DNA from: Bacteroidota bacterium
GTDB taxonomy: Bacteria > Bacteroidota > Bacteroidia > Sphingobacteriales > Sphingobacteriaceae
Direction: 5' to 3'
DNA length: 64,000 nucleotides
NCBI GenBank assembly: GCA_023450085.1
Contig: JAEXHI010000030.1
Coordinates: 310,001-374,000 of the forward strand
Shown piece after piece: positions 50,195 through 58,564 of this stretch. How positions within the stretch are numbered: position 1 is the first letter of the stretch; the number at the start of each line of letters is the position of its first letter. The notes under the pieces are model-generated. The model was not told the DNA's origin. It saw only the letters and a program-made list of their open reading frames with translations, and ran no database searches. Both the position numbers and the translations under genes were made by a program.

Positions 50195-50277
50195 TAACGG
50201 ACAGATTTTGTAGAAGTTTAGCCGTTTAGTTAATAATTAATTTGGAAAAGCAAACGCCAGGATTGGGTTTGCTTTTC
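50195..50277 (+). ncRNA. Candidate short RNA from promoter 1, ended by a hairpin
   Basis: From the predicted start near 50195 the transcript would run about 83 nt to a hairpin with 11-bp stem GAAAAGCAAAC (50245-50255) / GTTTGCTTTTC (50267-50277). No open frame fits. It would be either an independent regulatory RNA or an attenuated leader of susC. The T content after the hairpin (GCATTTTAT) is moderate. This is inference from motif order. Confidence 0.35.
50245..50277 (+). terminator. Hairpin between the two susC promoters
   Basis: Perfect 11-bp stem GAAAAGCAAAC / GTTTGCTTTTC around an 11-nt loop, with CC/GG pairs possible inside the loop. It would stop transcripts from promoter 1 about 130 bp before susC. 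Confidence 0.5.
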
Positions 50278-50297
50278 GCATTTTATAGGCAATTTAA

Positions 50298-50345
50298 AAA
50301 AGGTGATTTTCGCACATTTTCTAAAATATGCTTGGCCGTACTTTG
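50298..50345 (+). promoter_or_regulatory. Motif-driven promoter 2 upstream of susC
   Basis: Motif AAAAGGTGATTTTCGCACAT (50298-50317) extended by TTT, followed by GTACTTTG at 50338-50345. GGTG to TTTG distance is 40 nt. The predicted start of transcription is about 57 bp before the susC ATG at 50409. This is the likely main promoter of susCD. Confidence 0.6.
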
Positions 50346-50408
50346 TGTATAGCTCTTCTGTATAGGGCTAAGATAAATACACTATTAACTAACTAAATCA
50401 GTATTCTT

Positions 50409-53400
50409 ATGAAACAAAAATTACTATTAATGGTAATTACCATATTGTACTGTTTTGTAGCTTTTGCTCAAAATAGGACAATAACGGGTAAGGTCACTGC
50501 TAAAGAAGACGGGCAGCCGCTTCCTGGGGTAAGCGTGAAAGTAACCGGTACTAAAATTGGTACCACTACCTTGGCCGATGGTAGTTTTACATTGTCCATT
50601 CCCTCCAACTCACGCTCTTTAGAGGTCAGCTATATTGGCTATGCTACTCAAACCGTAGAAATCGGCTCTGGAAATGTGGTGAATGTATCGCTTGCTGAAG
50701 ATACAAAGGCCTTGGGTGAAGTAGTGGTTACAGGATATGCAGTAACTAAAAAGAAAGAATTCACGGGGTCCGCATCTGTAGTTAAAGGAGATGTTCTAAA
50801 GGATAAACCCGTACAAAGTTTTGCACAGGGTTTAACTGGCCAAGCTGCTGGTGTCAGTATTGTACAGCCCAATGGTTTATTGAACAATGCTCCAGTAATT
50901 CGTGTGAGAGGGGTGAGTTCTATTTCTTTAAATTCATTTCCCCTAGTAGTTGTTGACGGTATTCCTTTTCCAACAGGTGATGTTTCTGCTAATTCCTCTG
51001 CAAATAACCCGTTAGGAGATATTAATCCAGCTGATATCGAATCTATAGATATCTTAAAAGATGCGGCTTCCACGGCCATTTATGGCTCTAGAGCTGCTGC
51101 TGGTGTATTGGTAATCACCACAAAAAAAGGTAAAACTGGTGACGCCAAAGTAACCTATGATGGTTGGTTTGGTGTAAATAATGCGGTTAGATTGCCTGAG
51201 CTATTGAATGCACAACAATATATCGATTCGAAAAATATTGCCGTAAAAAATGCATTGGCGCTGAACGCTAATGCGGTAACCGCGGCCCAAAGAGATGCCA
51301 ATAATAATAGTTTCTTTCCTAGTTATAATGCCGATGGTTCTTTAGTAGACACAAAATGGTACAATGAAGTATATAGAACTGCTTATTCACAGAATCATAA
51401 TGTTACTGTGAGTGGAGGCTCTGCAAAAACAAGTTATTATCTCTCTGGAGGTCTCTCTGATCAAGATGGCTTTTTAAAGGCAAACTCATTTCAAAGATAT
51501 TCTGCCCGAGCCAATCTTACACATAAGTTAACCAACTGGTTAAGTTTAAGCGCTAATATTAATTATAACAATAGTATGAACAGGTCGCCTAGCAGTGGTT
51601 CCATTCCAGATGCTGCATTTAGTTCTTCGGGGCTAGGCCGCATTGCTATTGCTGCCGCTCCAAATGTGTCTGTATATAATGCAGCAGGTACTTACAATTT
51701 AGCTGCGCAATATATAGGGAATAATGCAAACCTGATTTCAGCAACCTGGGCTCATCCAACGGTGATTATTGATAAGGATAAGAATAGCTCGGAAACCAGC
51801 CGTTTTTTGACCAATCTTAGCGCTACGGCTAATATTATTGAGGGATTGAGCTTTAAAACGACTTTTTCTTGGGATAGGAGTAACGGTGAAAACATACAGT
51901 TTTGGAATCCTATCTCTGGGGATGGTTTCAGTTATAATGGCTATGCCTATAACAATAACCAAAGAAGAAATAATTGGAACTGGATCAATACATTGCAGTA
52001 TAATAAAACTTTTGGGGGAGACCATAATTTTACCTTTTTAATAGGGTCGGATGTTCAGGATACGAGAACTGCAAACTGGGGAGCTGTTCGTCAGGGCTTG
52101 GGAGATCCCACTTTTTTTGATCAATTTCAAGGTGTTTATGTAACAAACGTCCCTCCTGGTGGAACTGGCAATAGTCTTTCTGAGATTGCTTTTGAAGCCT
52201 ATTTAGCTAGTATTAGCTATAACTACAAAGGAAAGTATTTTGTAAGTGGTAATTTTAGAAGAGATGGGAATTCAGGTTTGGCTTTTGCAAATAGATGGGG
52301 TAATTTCGGGGGAGCATCTGTTGGATGGGCCATTTCTCAAGAAGATTTCTTCAAAAACTCATCTTTATCTTCTACCATTAATAATTTTCGTTTGCGTGCA
52401 AGTTATGGTAAAACCGGTAATGGTAATGTTGGAGCATATAACGAATTTACTACATATTCTGCTGGTTTATATGGAGCCACACCATTTGCATGGCTTTACA
52501 ATAAGGCCGGAAACAAAACATTACGGTGGGAAACAAGTAAACAAACAGACATAGGTTTAACGCTAGGTTTCTTGAATGATAGGATTACTTTGGAAGCCGA
52601 TTATTTCAATAAAAATATTGATAACCTGATTTTAGCGGTGCCACAGTCGCCATCTAAAGGAATTCCTTTTAATCCTGATACCGACCCTGCAGGGGTGATT
52701 TTAACGAATGTAGGCTCAATGTATAACAGAGGTTTCGAATTTGCCTTATCTGGAAGCCCTATCAAAACCCAGAAATTTACTTGGACTGCAAATTTAAACT
52801 TCACCACACTCAATAATAAGGTTACTGCACTAGATCCAAGTATACAACGTATTGTTACGGCAACAAGTCGTTTGGAAAATACAAGTATAACAACTGTGGG
52901 TTATCCTATTGCTAGTATTTATGCGGTTAAAACGAATGGTGTAAATCCTGCTAATGGTAGAAGAATATTTATCAACGCAGCAGGTAGAGAAGTTCAGTAT
53001 TTACACCATGGCGGTGCAAATGCTTGGACTTATTTGGACGGGACTCCCGCTCCATCTCCTTCTGGCGACGGTCAAATTGTTGGCAATACGCTTCCAAAAT
53101 GGTACGGAGGTTTTAACAATACTTTAACCTATGGAAACTTCGATTTGAATGTCATGTTTACTTTCTCAGGAGGTAATAAAATTTATAATGGTAGTAGGGC
53201 AGGACTTTTAGATCAGCGCTTTTGGAACAATTCTATGGAAATTTTAAATGCATGGACTACACCTGGTCAAGTTACCAATATTCCGAGAAGGGTTTATGGT
53301 GACAATGTATCCAATGGTTCTTCATTTGCCATAGATGCTAACGTTGAAAAAGGAGATTTTCTTAGGTTGCAATCAGCAACTTTAGGATACAAAATTCCTA

Positions 53401-53597
53401 AGTCTGTTTTTGGAAGAGTAGGTGTTAATTCCTTAAGGGTGTATGCTGCAGTTAATAATGCCTTTATCATTACCAAATATACTGGTGTTGATCCTGAGAT
53501 ATCTTCCAATGGAAACTCTAATTTATCAAGTGGTGTAGAACGTAATAGTATTCCTCAAGGAAGACAGTTTACGTTTGGACTTAGTTTAGGATTATAA
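50409..53597 (+). CDS. SusC/RagA-family TonB-linked outer-membrane transporter
   Basis: A 1062-residue SusC-type protein. Signal peptide (LLLMVITILYCFVAFA), carboxypeptidase-like domain (TITGKVTAKEDGQPLPGVSV), plug with the SusC signature (GQAAGVSIVQPNGLLNNAPV then RVRGVSSI and IYGSRAAAGVLVITTKKG), and a barrel ending GRQFTFGLSLGL. It imports glycans or peptides through a TonB-energised pore closed by the SusD lid encoded next. There is no glycoside hydrolase nearby, so the ligand is unknown. Two tandem promoters precede it. Confidence 0.95.
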   Translation: MKQKLLLMVITILYCFVAFAQNRTITGKVTAKEDGQPLPGVSVKVTGTKIGTTTLADGSFTLSIPSNSRSLEVSYIGYATQTVEIGSGNVVNVSLAEDTKALGEVVVTGYAVTKKKEFTGSASVVKGDVLKDKPVQSFAQGLTGQAAGVSIVQPNGLLNNAPVIRVRGVSSISLNSFPLVVVDGIPFPTGDVSANSSANNPLGDINPADIESIDILKDAASTAIYGSRAAAGVLVITTKKGKTGDAKVTYDGWFGVNNAVRLPELLNAQQYIDSKNIAVKNALALNANAVTAAQRDANNNSFFPSYNADGSLVDTKWYNEVYRTAYSQNHNVTVSGGSAKTSYYLSGGLSDQDGFLKANSFQRYSARANLTHKLTNWLSLSANINYNNSMNRSPSSGSIPDAAFSSSGLGRIAIAAAPNVSVYNAAGTYNLAAQYIGNNANLISATWAHPTVIIDKDKNSSETSRFLTNLSATANIIEGLSFKTTFSWDRSNGENIQFWNPISGDGFSYNGYAYNNNQRRNNWNWINTLQYNKTFGGDHNFTFLIGSDVQDTRTANWGAVRQGLGDPTFFDQFQGVYVTNVPPGGTGNSLSEIAFEAYLASISYNYKGKYFVSGNFRRDGNSGLAFANRWGNFGGASVGWAISQEDFFKNSSLSSTINNFRLRASYGKTGNGNVGAYNEFTTYSAGLYGATPFAWLYNKAGNKTLRWETSKQTDIGLTLGFLNDRITLEADYFNKNIDNLILAVPQSPSKGIPFNPDTDPAGVILTNVGSMYNRGFEFALSGSPIKTQKFTWTANLNFTTLNNKVTALDPSIQRIVTATSRLENTSITTVGYPIASIYAVKTNGVNPANGRRIFINAAGREVQYLHHGGANAWTYLDGTPAPSPSGDGQIVGNTLPKWYGGFNNTLTYGNFDLNVMFTFSGGNKIYNGSRAGLLDQRFWNNSMEILNAWTTPGQVTNIPRRVYGDNVSNGSSFAIDANVEKGDFLRLQSATLGYKIPKSVFGRVGVNSLRVYAAVNNAFIITKYTGVDPEISSNGNSNLSSGVERNSIPQGRQFTFGLSLGL

Positions 53598-53614
53598 TTT
53601 AATTGATAACGGAC

Positions 53615-55081
53615 ATGAAAAATTTTCATATAAATACATATAAAACGAAGATTATTTTTGTTTTTGCATTGGCATTGCCAATCTTGGGACTGGTTTCTTC
53701 GTGTAAAAAGGATTTCTTATTAAAAGAGCCGGAGCTAAATTTGCCGGATAAGGAGGCTTTTGCTAATCCAACCAGAATTTTAGGACAAGTAAATGGCCTA
53801 TACACATCCGCTAAATCTGGGAATTTTCTTGGGGGCAGGTATCAAATATACAATGATATTAGGGGTGAAGACTTTATTAATCGGTTAAGCAACGGTGTAA
53901 CGGGATATACTGTTTATCAGGCCACAAATAATAATGCAGATAATTATGTGGCTAATTTATGGACTTACGGCTATTTAACGATAAACAGAGTAAATCTATT
54001 TTTGAAAGGTCTAGCTCAAAATTCAGGAGTGTTGTCGGCAGCGGTACAAACGAATTACGAAGGAGAAGCTAAGTTTATTAGAGCGCTAAGCTATTTTTCT
54101 CTGATTCAGATTTTTGCAAAACCTTATGTTTCGGATAATGGTGCTTCTCGAGGATTGCCTTTGCGTTTACAAGCGGAAGAGACCTTAGAAAATAATGGTT
54201 TAAAAAGTAGTACCGTGGCTGCTGTTTATGCTCAAATACTAAAAGATTTGAATGAGGCTGAAACCGCATTGCCCGCAACTTATAGTACAGCCTTGTTAAA
54301 AACAACAAGAGCTCATAAAAATACTGCTATTGCCTTAAAATTAAGAGTGTATATGGCGATGGGGAAATACCCTGAAGCTTTAATAGAGGGAAATAAATTG
54401 GTACCGCAAACAGGACCTTTTCAGAATACAACGAATACGGCACATGCCTTACAATCAAATGTGGCAAATGTTTTTGCAGCTCCTTATACTACAAGTGAGT
54501 CGATTTTTTCTTTCCCTTTTGCCGATACTAATACCCCTGGCACTCAAAATCAGTTGGGATATTATTTCAACGCAGGGAATTTGGAATATTATTTCAGGGC
54601 TAGCGCAGGAATTTATGGAGATGCTGCTTGGCCAGCAACTGATGCTAGAAAAGCTACATTAACTGCATTGTATACGGGAGTTGGACCTTATTCTGCCAAG
54701 TTTTCTGGCGTTAGTCCTTTTGTTGATTTTGTGCCAATTATTCGTTATGCGGAAGTTCTGTTGAATGTTGCAGAATGTGAAGCATCAATTACAGGGGGTA
54801 ATTTAACAAGAGCTAGAGCCATTTTAGACGCAGTTAGGCAGCGTTCCGATGCCACTTATAATTTTGGTGTTTTGACCCCATCGGGTCTACTTGCCGCAAT
54901 TCTCAAAGAGAGAAGAATTGAATTGGTAACAGAAGGGTTTAACTATAATGATTTGGCCAGAAGAAATACCGCCCTTACTTCTTTTGGGGCGGGATCTTTA
55001 ATTCCTGTTGCCGATGCCCGTTATACCTTTCCAATTCCTTTGTTAGAATTAAATAACAATAAGCTAGTGAATAGCTTCTAG
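53615..55081 (+). CDS. SusD/RagB-family surface lipoprotein
   Basis: About 488 residues with lipobox LVSSC (Cys about residue 30), then the RagB/SusD fold: ELNLPDKEAFANPTRILGQV, TPR-like helices (GEAKFIRALSYFSLIQIFAK), and the C-terminal SusD region (PIIRYAEVLLNVAECEA, ILKERRIELVTEGFNYNDLAR). It forms the lid over SusC and binds the ligand. ATG at 53615 is chosen over the TTG at 53603. It lies 17 bp after susC, and is followed by a terminator, ending the operon. Confidence 0.93.
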   Translation: MKNFHINTYKTKIIFVFALALPILGLVSSCKKDFLLKEPELNLPDKEAFANPTRILGQVNGLYTSAKSGNFLGGRYQIYNDIRGEDFINRLSNGVTGYTVYQATNNNADNYVANLWTYGYLTINRVNLFLKGLAQNSGVLSAAVQTNYEGEAKFIRALSYFSLIQIFAKPYVSDNGASRGLPLRLQAEETLENNGLKSSTVAAVYAQILKDLNEAETALPATYSTALLKTTRAHKNTAIALKLRVYMAMGKYPEALIEGNKLVPQTGPFQNTTNTAHALQSNVANVFAAPYTTSESIFSFPFADTNTPGTQNQLGYYFNAGNLEYYFRASAGIYGDAAWPATDARKATLTALYTGVGPYSAKFSGVSPFVDFVPIIRYAEVLLNVAECEASITGGNLTRARAILDAVRQRSDATYNFGVLTPSGLLAAILKERRIELVTEGFNYNDLARRNTALTSFGAGSLIPVADARYTFPIPLLELNNNKLVNSF

Positions 55082-55121
55082 GGATAGTTGCATATCTAAG
55101 CTAGAGTATGCCGTATTGAAA

Positions 55122-55157
55122 TGCCCCCAAAAGTTATATGCTTTATGGGGGTATTTT
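55122..55157 (+). terminator. Terminator after susD
   Basis: CCCCCAAAAG and CTTTATGGGGG pair around TTATATG, followed by TATTTTTAT. It begins about 40 bp after the susD stop, and isolates the NTF2-like gene as a separate transcript with its own promoter. Confidence 0.75.
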
Positions 55158-55237
55158 TATGGTAAAAGCAATAGAGAAACAGCTTTTAATTTAGGCTGTG
55201 CGGTGTAGATAATAACGAAACAATATCGAACAGTTAA

Positions 55238-55285
55238 AAAAGGTGGTTTTCGCATATTTTTTTACTTGAGTTATTATGAACTTTA
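55238..55285 (+). promoter_or_regulatory. Motif-driven promoter 3, upstream of the NTF2-like gene
   Basis: AAAAGGTGGTTTTCGCATAT (55238-55257) extended by TTT, followed by GAACTTTA at 55278-55285. Distance from GGTG to TTTA is 40 nt as in promoters 1 and 2. The next gene starts at 55303, so the transcript leader is very short. Two motif bases differ (A to G in GGTGA, C to T in CACAT). Confidence 0.55.
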
Positions 55286-55302
55286 GGTAAACACATCCAA
55301 CC

Positions 55303-55731
55303 ATGAAAAACAAAATTCTAACCATTTTTATGCTACTTATATTAATAGTTAATAAAAGTAGTGCAATAGAAAATCCTAAAAATGATTATCAAGAAGTGAT
55401 AGAGGCCTATCGAGATAGTTTCTTGAATACTGATTATAAAAAGCTTAAAAAGATTCTAGATCCAAATGCAGTATTTGGCTACAATAGAGCTGAAAAAGTC
55501 ATTAAATACGATGCTTTGACATTTTTAAATAACATGTATAAAAACCAAGGTATGGTACAGCAGGATTGTGAAGCCAAGACTGTGGTAATTACTGCATCTT
55601 CTTCACAAGTAATTGCACAGATAGATGTTAATTATTTAAATTTTGATAATAGACAGCAACATGTGATTACCATTGAGAAAGATGACGAAGGGAAATGGAA
55701 AATAACCAATATTTTTAAATACTTTTTTTAA
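55303..55731 (+). CDS. Secreted NTF2-like/SnoaL-type protein
   Basis: A 142-residue protein with signal peptide (ILTIFMLLILIVNKSSA), then an NTF2-like cone: EVIEAYRDSFLNTDYKKLKK (helix 1), LDPNAVFGYN, and the beta sheet SQVIAQIDVNYLNFDNRQQH with WKITNIFKYFF at the end. No catalytic residues stand out. It may bind a ligand or act with the SusCD system, because it shares the motif-driven promoter. It converges with the DUF2784 gene, stop codons abutting. Confidence 0.8.
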   Translation: MKNKILTIFMLLILIVNKSSAIENPKNDYQEVIEAYRDSFLNTDYKKLKKILDPNAVFGYNRAEKVIKYDALTFLNNMYKNQGMVQQDCEAKTVVITASSSQVIAQIDVNYLNFDNRQQHVITIEKDDEGKWKITNIFKYFF

Positions 55732-56115
55732 TCAGAAATGATTAACTGCTTGTTTTTTTGAGAAAAAATTAACCCTCACCGAGCAGATAATGGCAAGGAG
55801 GAAGGAACCCAAAGTAATGAGATCAACAGTGCTATCAGGAATGTTTTTTCCAGTAAGCCAGTCCAGATAATATTTAACGAAAGAGTTGGGTAAATTGGTT
55901 TCGCCAAGCTGGGTTTTTACCTGCCATTGCCAGTCGGTGATTGGACAGTAGCCAATGCCGTACCAAATGCCAAGAATTAGCCAGCAAGCTAGTGTAATGC
56001 CTACAATGTATAAGTGTAATTTTCTGGTTTTAGGCCAAACCCAAGCAAATAGGTTAAGGCCTATAACAATAAGATGTGCCGCAGTTAAAAAGTGGTCGAG
56101 TAAGGTTAAACTCAC
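55732..56115 (-). CDS. DUF2784 membrane protein
   Basis: A 127-residue protein with about three membrane helices. The conserved YCPITDWQWQVKTQLGE followed by PNSFVKYYLDWLTG is the DUF2784 signature. Function unknown. Its ATG overlaps the stop of the gene upstream by 4 nt (ATGA), showing translational coupling. Confidence 0.85.
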   Translation of the reverse strand: MSLTLLDHFLTAAHLIVIGLNLFAWVWPKTRKLHLYIVGITLACWLILGIWYGIGYCPITDWQWQVKTQLGETNLPNSFVKYYLDWLTGKNIPDSTVDLITLGSFLLAIICSVRVNFFSKKQAVNHF

Positions 56116-56561
56116 GGAGTTCCGCTGCCAGATTTAAGGCCTTCAATACCTACCACTTTTTCTTCTTCTTCGCCTTTTTTCTTTTTCTTCTTTTTCTTGG
56201 TCGGATCTACGCCGTTCAAACGATCTTCAATGACTTTGTCAAATTCTACAATTTGCTCTGGCTTTAAAACCGCCTTGATGTTTTTGTTGGTTTCGTTGTT
56301 TAAGCGATAAAGTTTCGATATTTCTTCGTCGTTGAAGCCGGTAGCTTGTTGTTTTTTGCTCAAAGCAATTTGCTCTTTTGCTAAGTTATAAGCATAGTTG
56401 TAAATCACGCTTTTTTGGGTAGAACTCAATTTTAAGCGAGTTTCTAGTTCGTCTACGTTCTTTTTAGCTAACTCTTCAGGAGTTGGCATTTTGGGTTGTT
56501 GTGCCATTGCAGCAACTGCCACTGTGGTAAAAAGAAGAAGAGGGGATAAAAACTTTTTCAT
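56112..56561 (-). CDS. Exported helical protein with polylysine segment
   Basis: A 149-residue exported protein: signal peptide (MKKFLSPLLLFTTVAVAAMA) and a helical domain with LSSTQKSVIYNYAYNLAKEQ and LKPEQIVEFDKVIEDRL, in the style of Spy/CpxP-like LTxxQ chaperones, although the LTxxQ words are degenerate (LSSTQ, LKPEQ). A run of nine Lys followed by a Glu run (GEEEEK) precedes a short tail. First gene of a two-gene operon with the DUF2784 gene. Role in envelope stress is a guess. Confidence 0.7.
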   Translation of the reverse strand: MKKFLSPLLLFTTVAVAAMAQQPKMPTPEELAKKNVDELETRLKLSSTQKSVIYNYAYNLAKEQIALSKKQQATGFNDEEISKLYRLNNETNKNIKAVLKPEQIVEFDKVIEDRLNGVDPTKKKKKKKKGEEEEKVVGIEGLKSGSGTP

Positions 56562-56656
56562 GGTGCTTCACTATATTTAATGCTGCAATTTAGGAATTTT
56601 TTAGGAAACATCATGTCTTAAGGAACTTAGCTTTGAGTAGTAAGGAAACTTTGTAA

Positions 56657-56818
56657 AATAAACCCGATTGAAGTGCTTATCCTTTTTGTTTTGGTTCGTT
56701 TGTCATTCCGAGGCACGAGGAATCTCTATCGACAGAGCTACTAACGAAAATATCCTTCGACAGACTCAGGATGACAGGAACAAAAAGATAAAAACAAAAA
56801 GCGGGGCTATCATATCCG
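56657..56818 (+). repeat. MITE-like element, copy C (diverged)
   Basis: Starts AATAAACCCGATTGAAGTG, inner part 56682-56787 bounded by CTTTTTGTTT and CAAAAAG, inner arms GTCATTCCGAGGCACGAGG (56702-56720) against CTTCGACAGACTCAGGATGAC, last conserved word GCGGGGCTATC at 56801-56811. Its end provides one arm of the sodA terminator. Confidence 0.8.
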
Positions 56819-56840
56819 ACGCCCCGCTTTTGTTGTTTTT
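56791..56840 (-). terminator. Terminator of sodA, partly formed by repeat copy C
   Basis: AAAACAAAAAGCGGGGC (56791-56807) pairs with GCCCCGCTTTTGTTGTTTT (56821-56839) around a 13-nt loop. In the minus-strand direction it ends in a T-rich run. It begins about 20 bp past the sodA stop. Confidence 0.85.
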
Positions 56841-56858
56841 CTAAAAAAGAAAAGTGAA

Positions 56859-57473
56859 TTATTTACCTAATGCTTTTTTATAGCGCTCAGCTACTGCATC
56901 CCAGTTTACCACGTTCCAAATTGCCGCTAAGTAATCAGGACGTTTGTTTTGGTATTTTAAGTAATAAGCATGCTCCCAAACATCGATACCAAAAATAGGG
57001 GTACCTTTTTGCTCAGCAATATCCATTAAAGGATTGTCTTGGTTAGCAGTAGAAGATACAAACAATTTACCGTCGGCACCTACTGAAAGCCAAGCCCAGC
57101 CAGAACCAAAACGAGTTGCACCAGCATCTTGTAATTTTGTTTTTAGGTCAGCAAAAGAACCAAAAGTATCATTGATCGCTTTAGCTAAATCGCCAGTTGG
57201 CTCACCACCTTTGTTTGGTCCTAAAACAGTCCAAAATAAAGAGTGGTTATAGTGGCCACCACCATTGTTGCGTACTGCAGCAGGATATTTAGAAATGTTT
57301 TTGATGATGTCATCCAAGTTGGCATTTGCTTCTGGTTTGCCTTCCAAAGCTTTGTTTAAGTTAGTAACATAAGCTTGGTGGTGTTTGCCATGGTGAATTT
57401 CCATGGTTGCTTTGTCGATATGCGGTTCTAAAGCGTCGGTTGCGTATGCTAACGCAGGTAATTCAAAAGCCAT
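56859..57473 (-). CDS. sodA: Fe/Mn superoxide dismutase
   Basis: A 204-residue SOD. Metal ligands: His27 in MEIHHGKHH, His in GGGHYNHSLFW, Asp and His in FGIDVWEHAYYLKYQNKR. It dismutates superoxide to peroxide and oxygen in the cytoplasm. The gene symbol could equally be sodB, since iron versus manganese use is not decided by these motifs. Codon use is strongly biased, suggesting high expression. It has its own terminator. Confidence 0.95.
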   Translation of the reverse strand: MAFELPALAYATDALEPHIDKATMEIHHGKHHQAYVTNLNKALEGKPEANANLDDIIKNISKYPAAVRNNGGGHYNHSLFWTVLGPNKGGEPTGDLAKAINDTFGSFADLKTKLQDAGATRFGSGWAWLSVGADGKLFVSSTANQDNPLMDIAEQKGTPIFGIDVWEHAYYLKYQNKRPDYLAAIWNVVNWDAVAERYKKALGK

Positions 57474-57557
57474 AATATTTATTTTTAAGATTATTTAAAT
57501 GTTATCTCTACAAATATAGCAGAGAAAGGTTAAGTTTTATTCAATTGTTTGTCAATA

Positions 57558-58031
57558 TTACTTGCGTTTATTAACAAAAAAAGCGGTCATAAGGCTGCCA
57601 CATTCTTCGGCCAAAATACCTCCCGTTAACAACGTTTTGGGATGCAAAAGGTTTTGGCTGATCTTGGTAAATCCACGCTTTTCTTCTTTGGCTCCGTATA
57701 CAATCCTGCTGATTTGTGTCCAGTAGCTGGCACCTGCGCACATCACACAGGGTTCAATGGTCACGTACAAAGTACAATCTTTAAGATACTTACCACCTAG
57801 GGTTTGCGCTGCAGCAGTGAAGGCCTGCATTTCGGCATGCGCCGTCACATCATTTAGCTGTTCGGTAAGGTTGTAGCCCCTGCCAATTACTTTTCCTTTG
57901 CAAACCACTACTGCTCCAATGGGAATCTCTTGCGCATCGTAGGCTTTTTTAGCCTCATTGAGAGCTAAGCGCATGAAGTGTTCATCTTCTTGCTGCGGGT
58001 TAACGTTTTCTTCGAAATTATAGAAAGACAT
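57558..58031 (-). CDS. tadA: tRNA-specific adenosine deaminase/nucleoside deaminase
   Basis: A 157-residue deaminase: zinc site HAE (VTAHAEMQAF) and PCVMCAG, with IPIGAVVVCKGKVIGRGYN. This matches TadA, which makes inosine at the wobble position of tRNA-Arg. Length and start (MSFYNFEENVNPQQ extension) are ordinary for Bacteroidota. The symbol rests on family membership; guanine deaminase-like relatives cannot be fully excluded. Confidence 0.88.
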   Translation of the reverse strand: MSFYNFEENVNPQQEDEHFMRLALNEAKKAYDAQEIPIGAVVVCKGKVIGRGYNLTEQLNDVTAHAEMQAFTAAAQTLGGKYLKDCTLYVTIEPCVMCAGASYWTQISRIVYGAKEEKRGFTKISQNLLHPKTLLTGGILAEECGSLMTAFFVNKRK

Positions 58032-58146
58032 TGGGTTAATTGTTTAACTGTTGAAATTGTTTTTTGATTGAATAAAGAACAAGGAGCAAAGAATAAAGAT
58101 ATTGGTTGCAGTTCTTGTCTTTTATCTTTGTTCTTTTATCCTTAAT

Positions 58147-58482
58147 CTATATTAACTTACTGCCATTTGGTACTTTTTTCTCTACGCTGCTTAATACAAT
58201 ATCGCCGTTTTCATCGGCAAAGCCAGTTACTAAAAACTCACTCATAAACTTGCCAATTTGTTTCTTTGGAAAATTGATGACCCCAATAATCTGACGACCA
58301 ATTAAGTCTTGCAGGGTGTAATGTTTGGTAATTTGTGCACTGCTCATTTTAATGCCAAATTCGCCAAAATCAACTTTTACTTTGTAAGCAGGTTTACGTG
58401 CTTCGGGATATTCAAAGGCCTCTATAATGGTGCCTACCCTTAGCTCAACTTTTTCAAAATCATTCCAGCTAATTTCTTCCAT
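58147..58482 (-). CDS. csaA: tRNA-binding domain protein, CsaA-like
   Basis: A 111-residue protein consisting of one OB-fold tRNA-binding domain: VELRVGTIIEAFEYPEARKP, VDFGEFGIKMSSAQITKHY and the end GDIVLSSVEKKVPNGSKLI. In Bacillus CsaA is an export-related chaperone; in other bacteria the family binds tRNA. Same strand as tadA with a 115-bp gap holding an AT-rich inverted repeat. Confidence 0.88.
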   Translation of the reverse strand: MEEISWNDFEKVELRVGTIIEAFEYPEARKPAYKVKVDFGEFGIKMSSAQITKHYTLQDLIGRQIIGVINFPKKQIGKFMSEFLVTGFADENGDIVLSSVEKKVPNGSKLI

Positions 58483-58564
58483 AAACCAAAAATAAGATTT
58501 TGGTTGGTTAGATAACTGAAAACTGCTTTCTGATCACTGAAAACTTTTTCCATATCTTTGCAAA

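Larger units (their letters stand above)
50092..50408. other. 317-bp gene-free interval upstream of susC
   Basis: No gene. It holds two copies of a 23-bp motif with a GGTG core, each followed at fixed distance by a -7-like element, with a GC-containing hairpin between them (50245-50277). See the promoter and RNA entries. Confidence 0.75.

Noticed and set aside
50648..51079. 143-codon minus-strand frame inside susC
   Set aside because: Antisense shadow of the conserved SusC plug region.
58060..58145. AT-rich inverted repeat between tadA and the csaA-like gene as a functional hairpin
   Set aside because: Arms are low-complexity (AAAGAACAAAG type) and imperfect; no second copy seen in the window.
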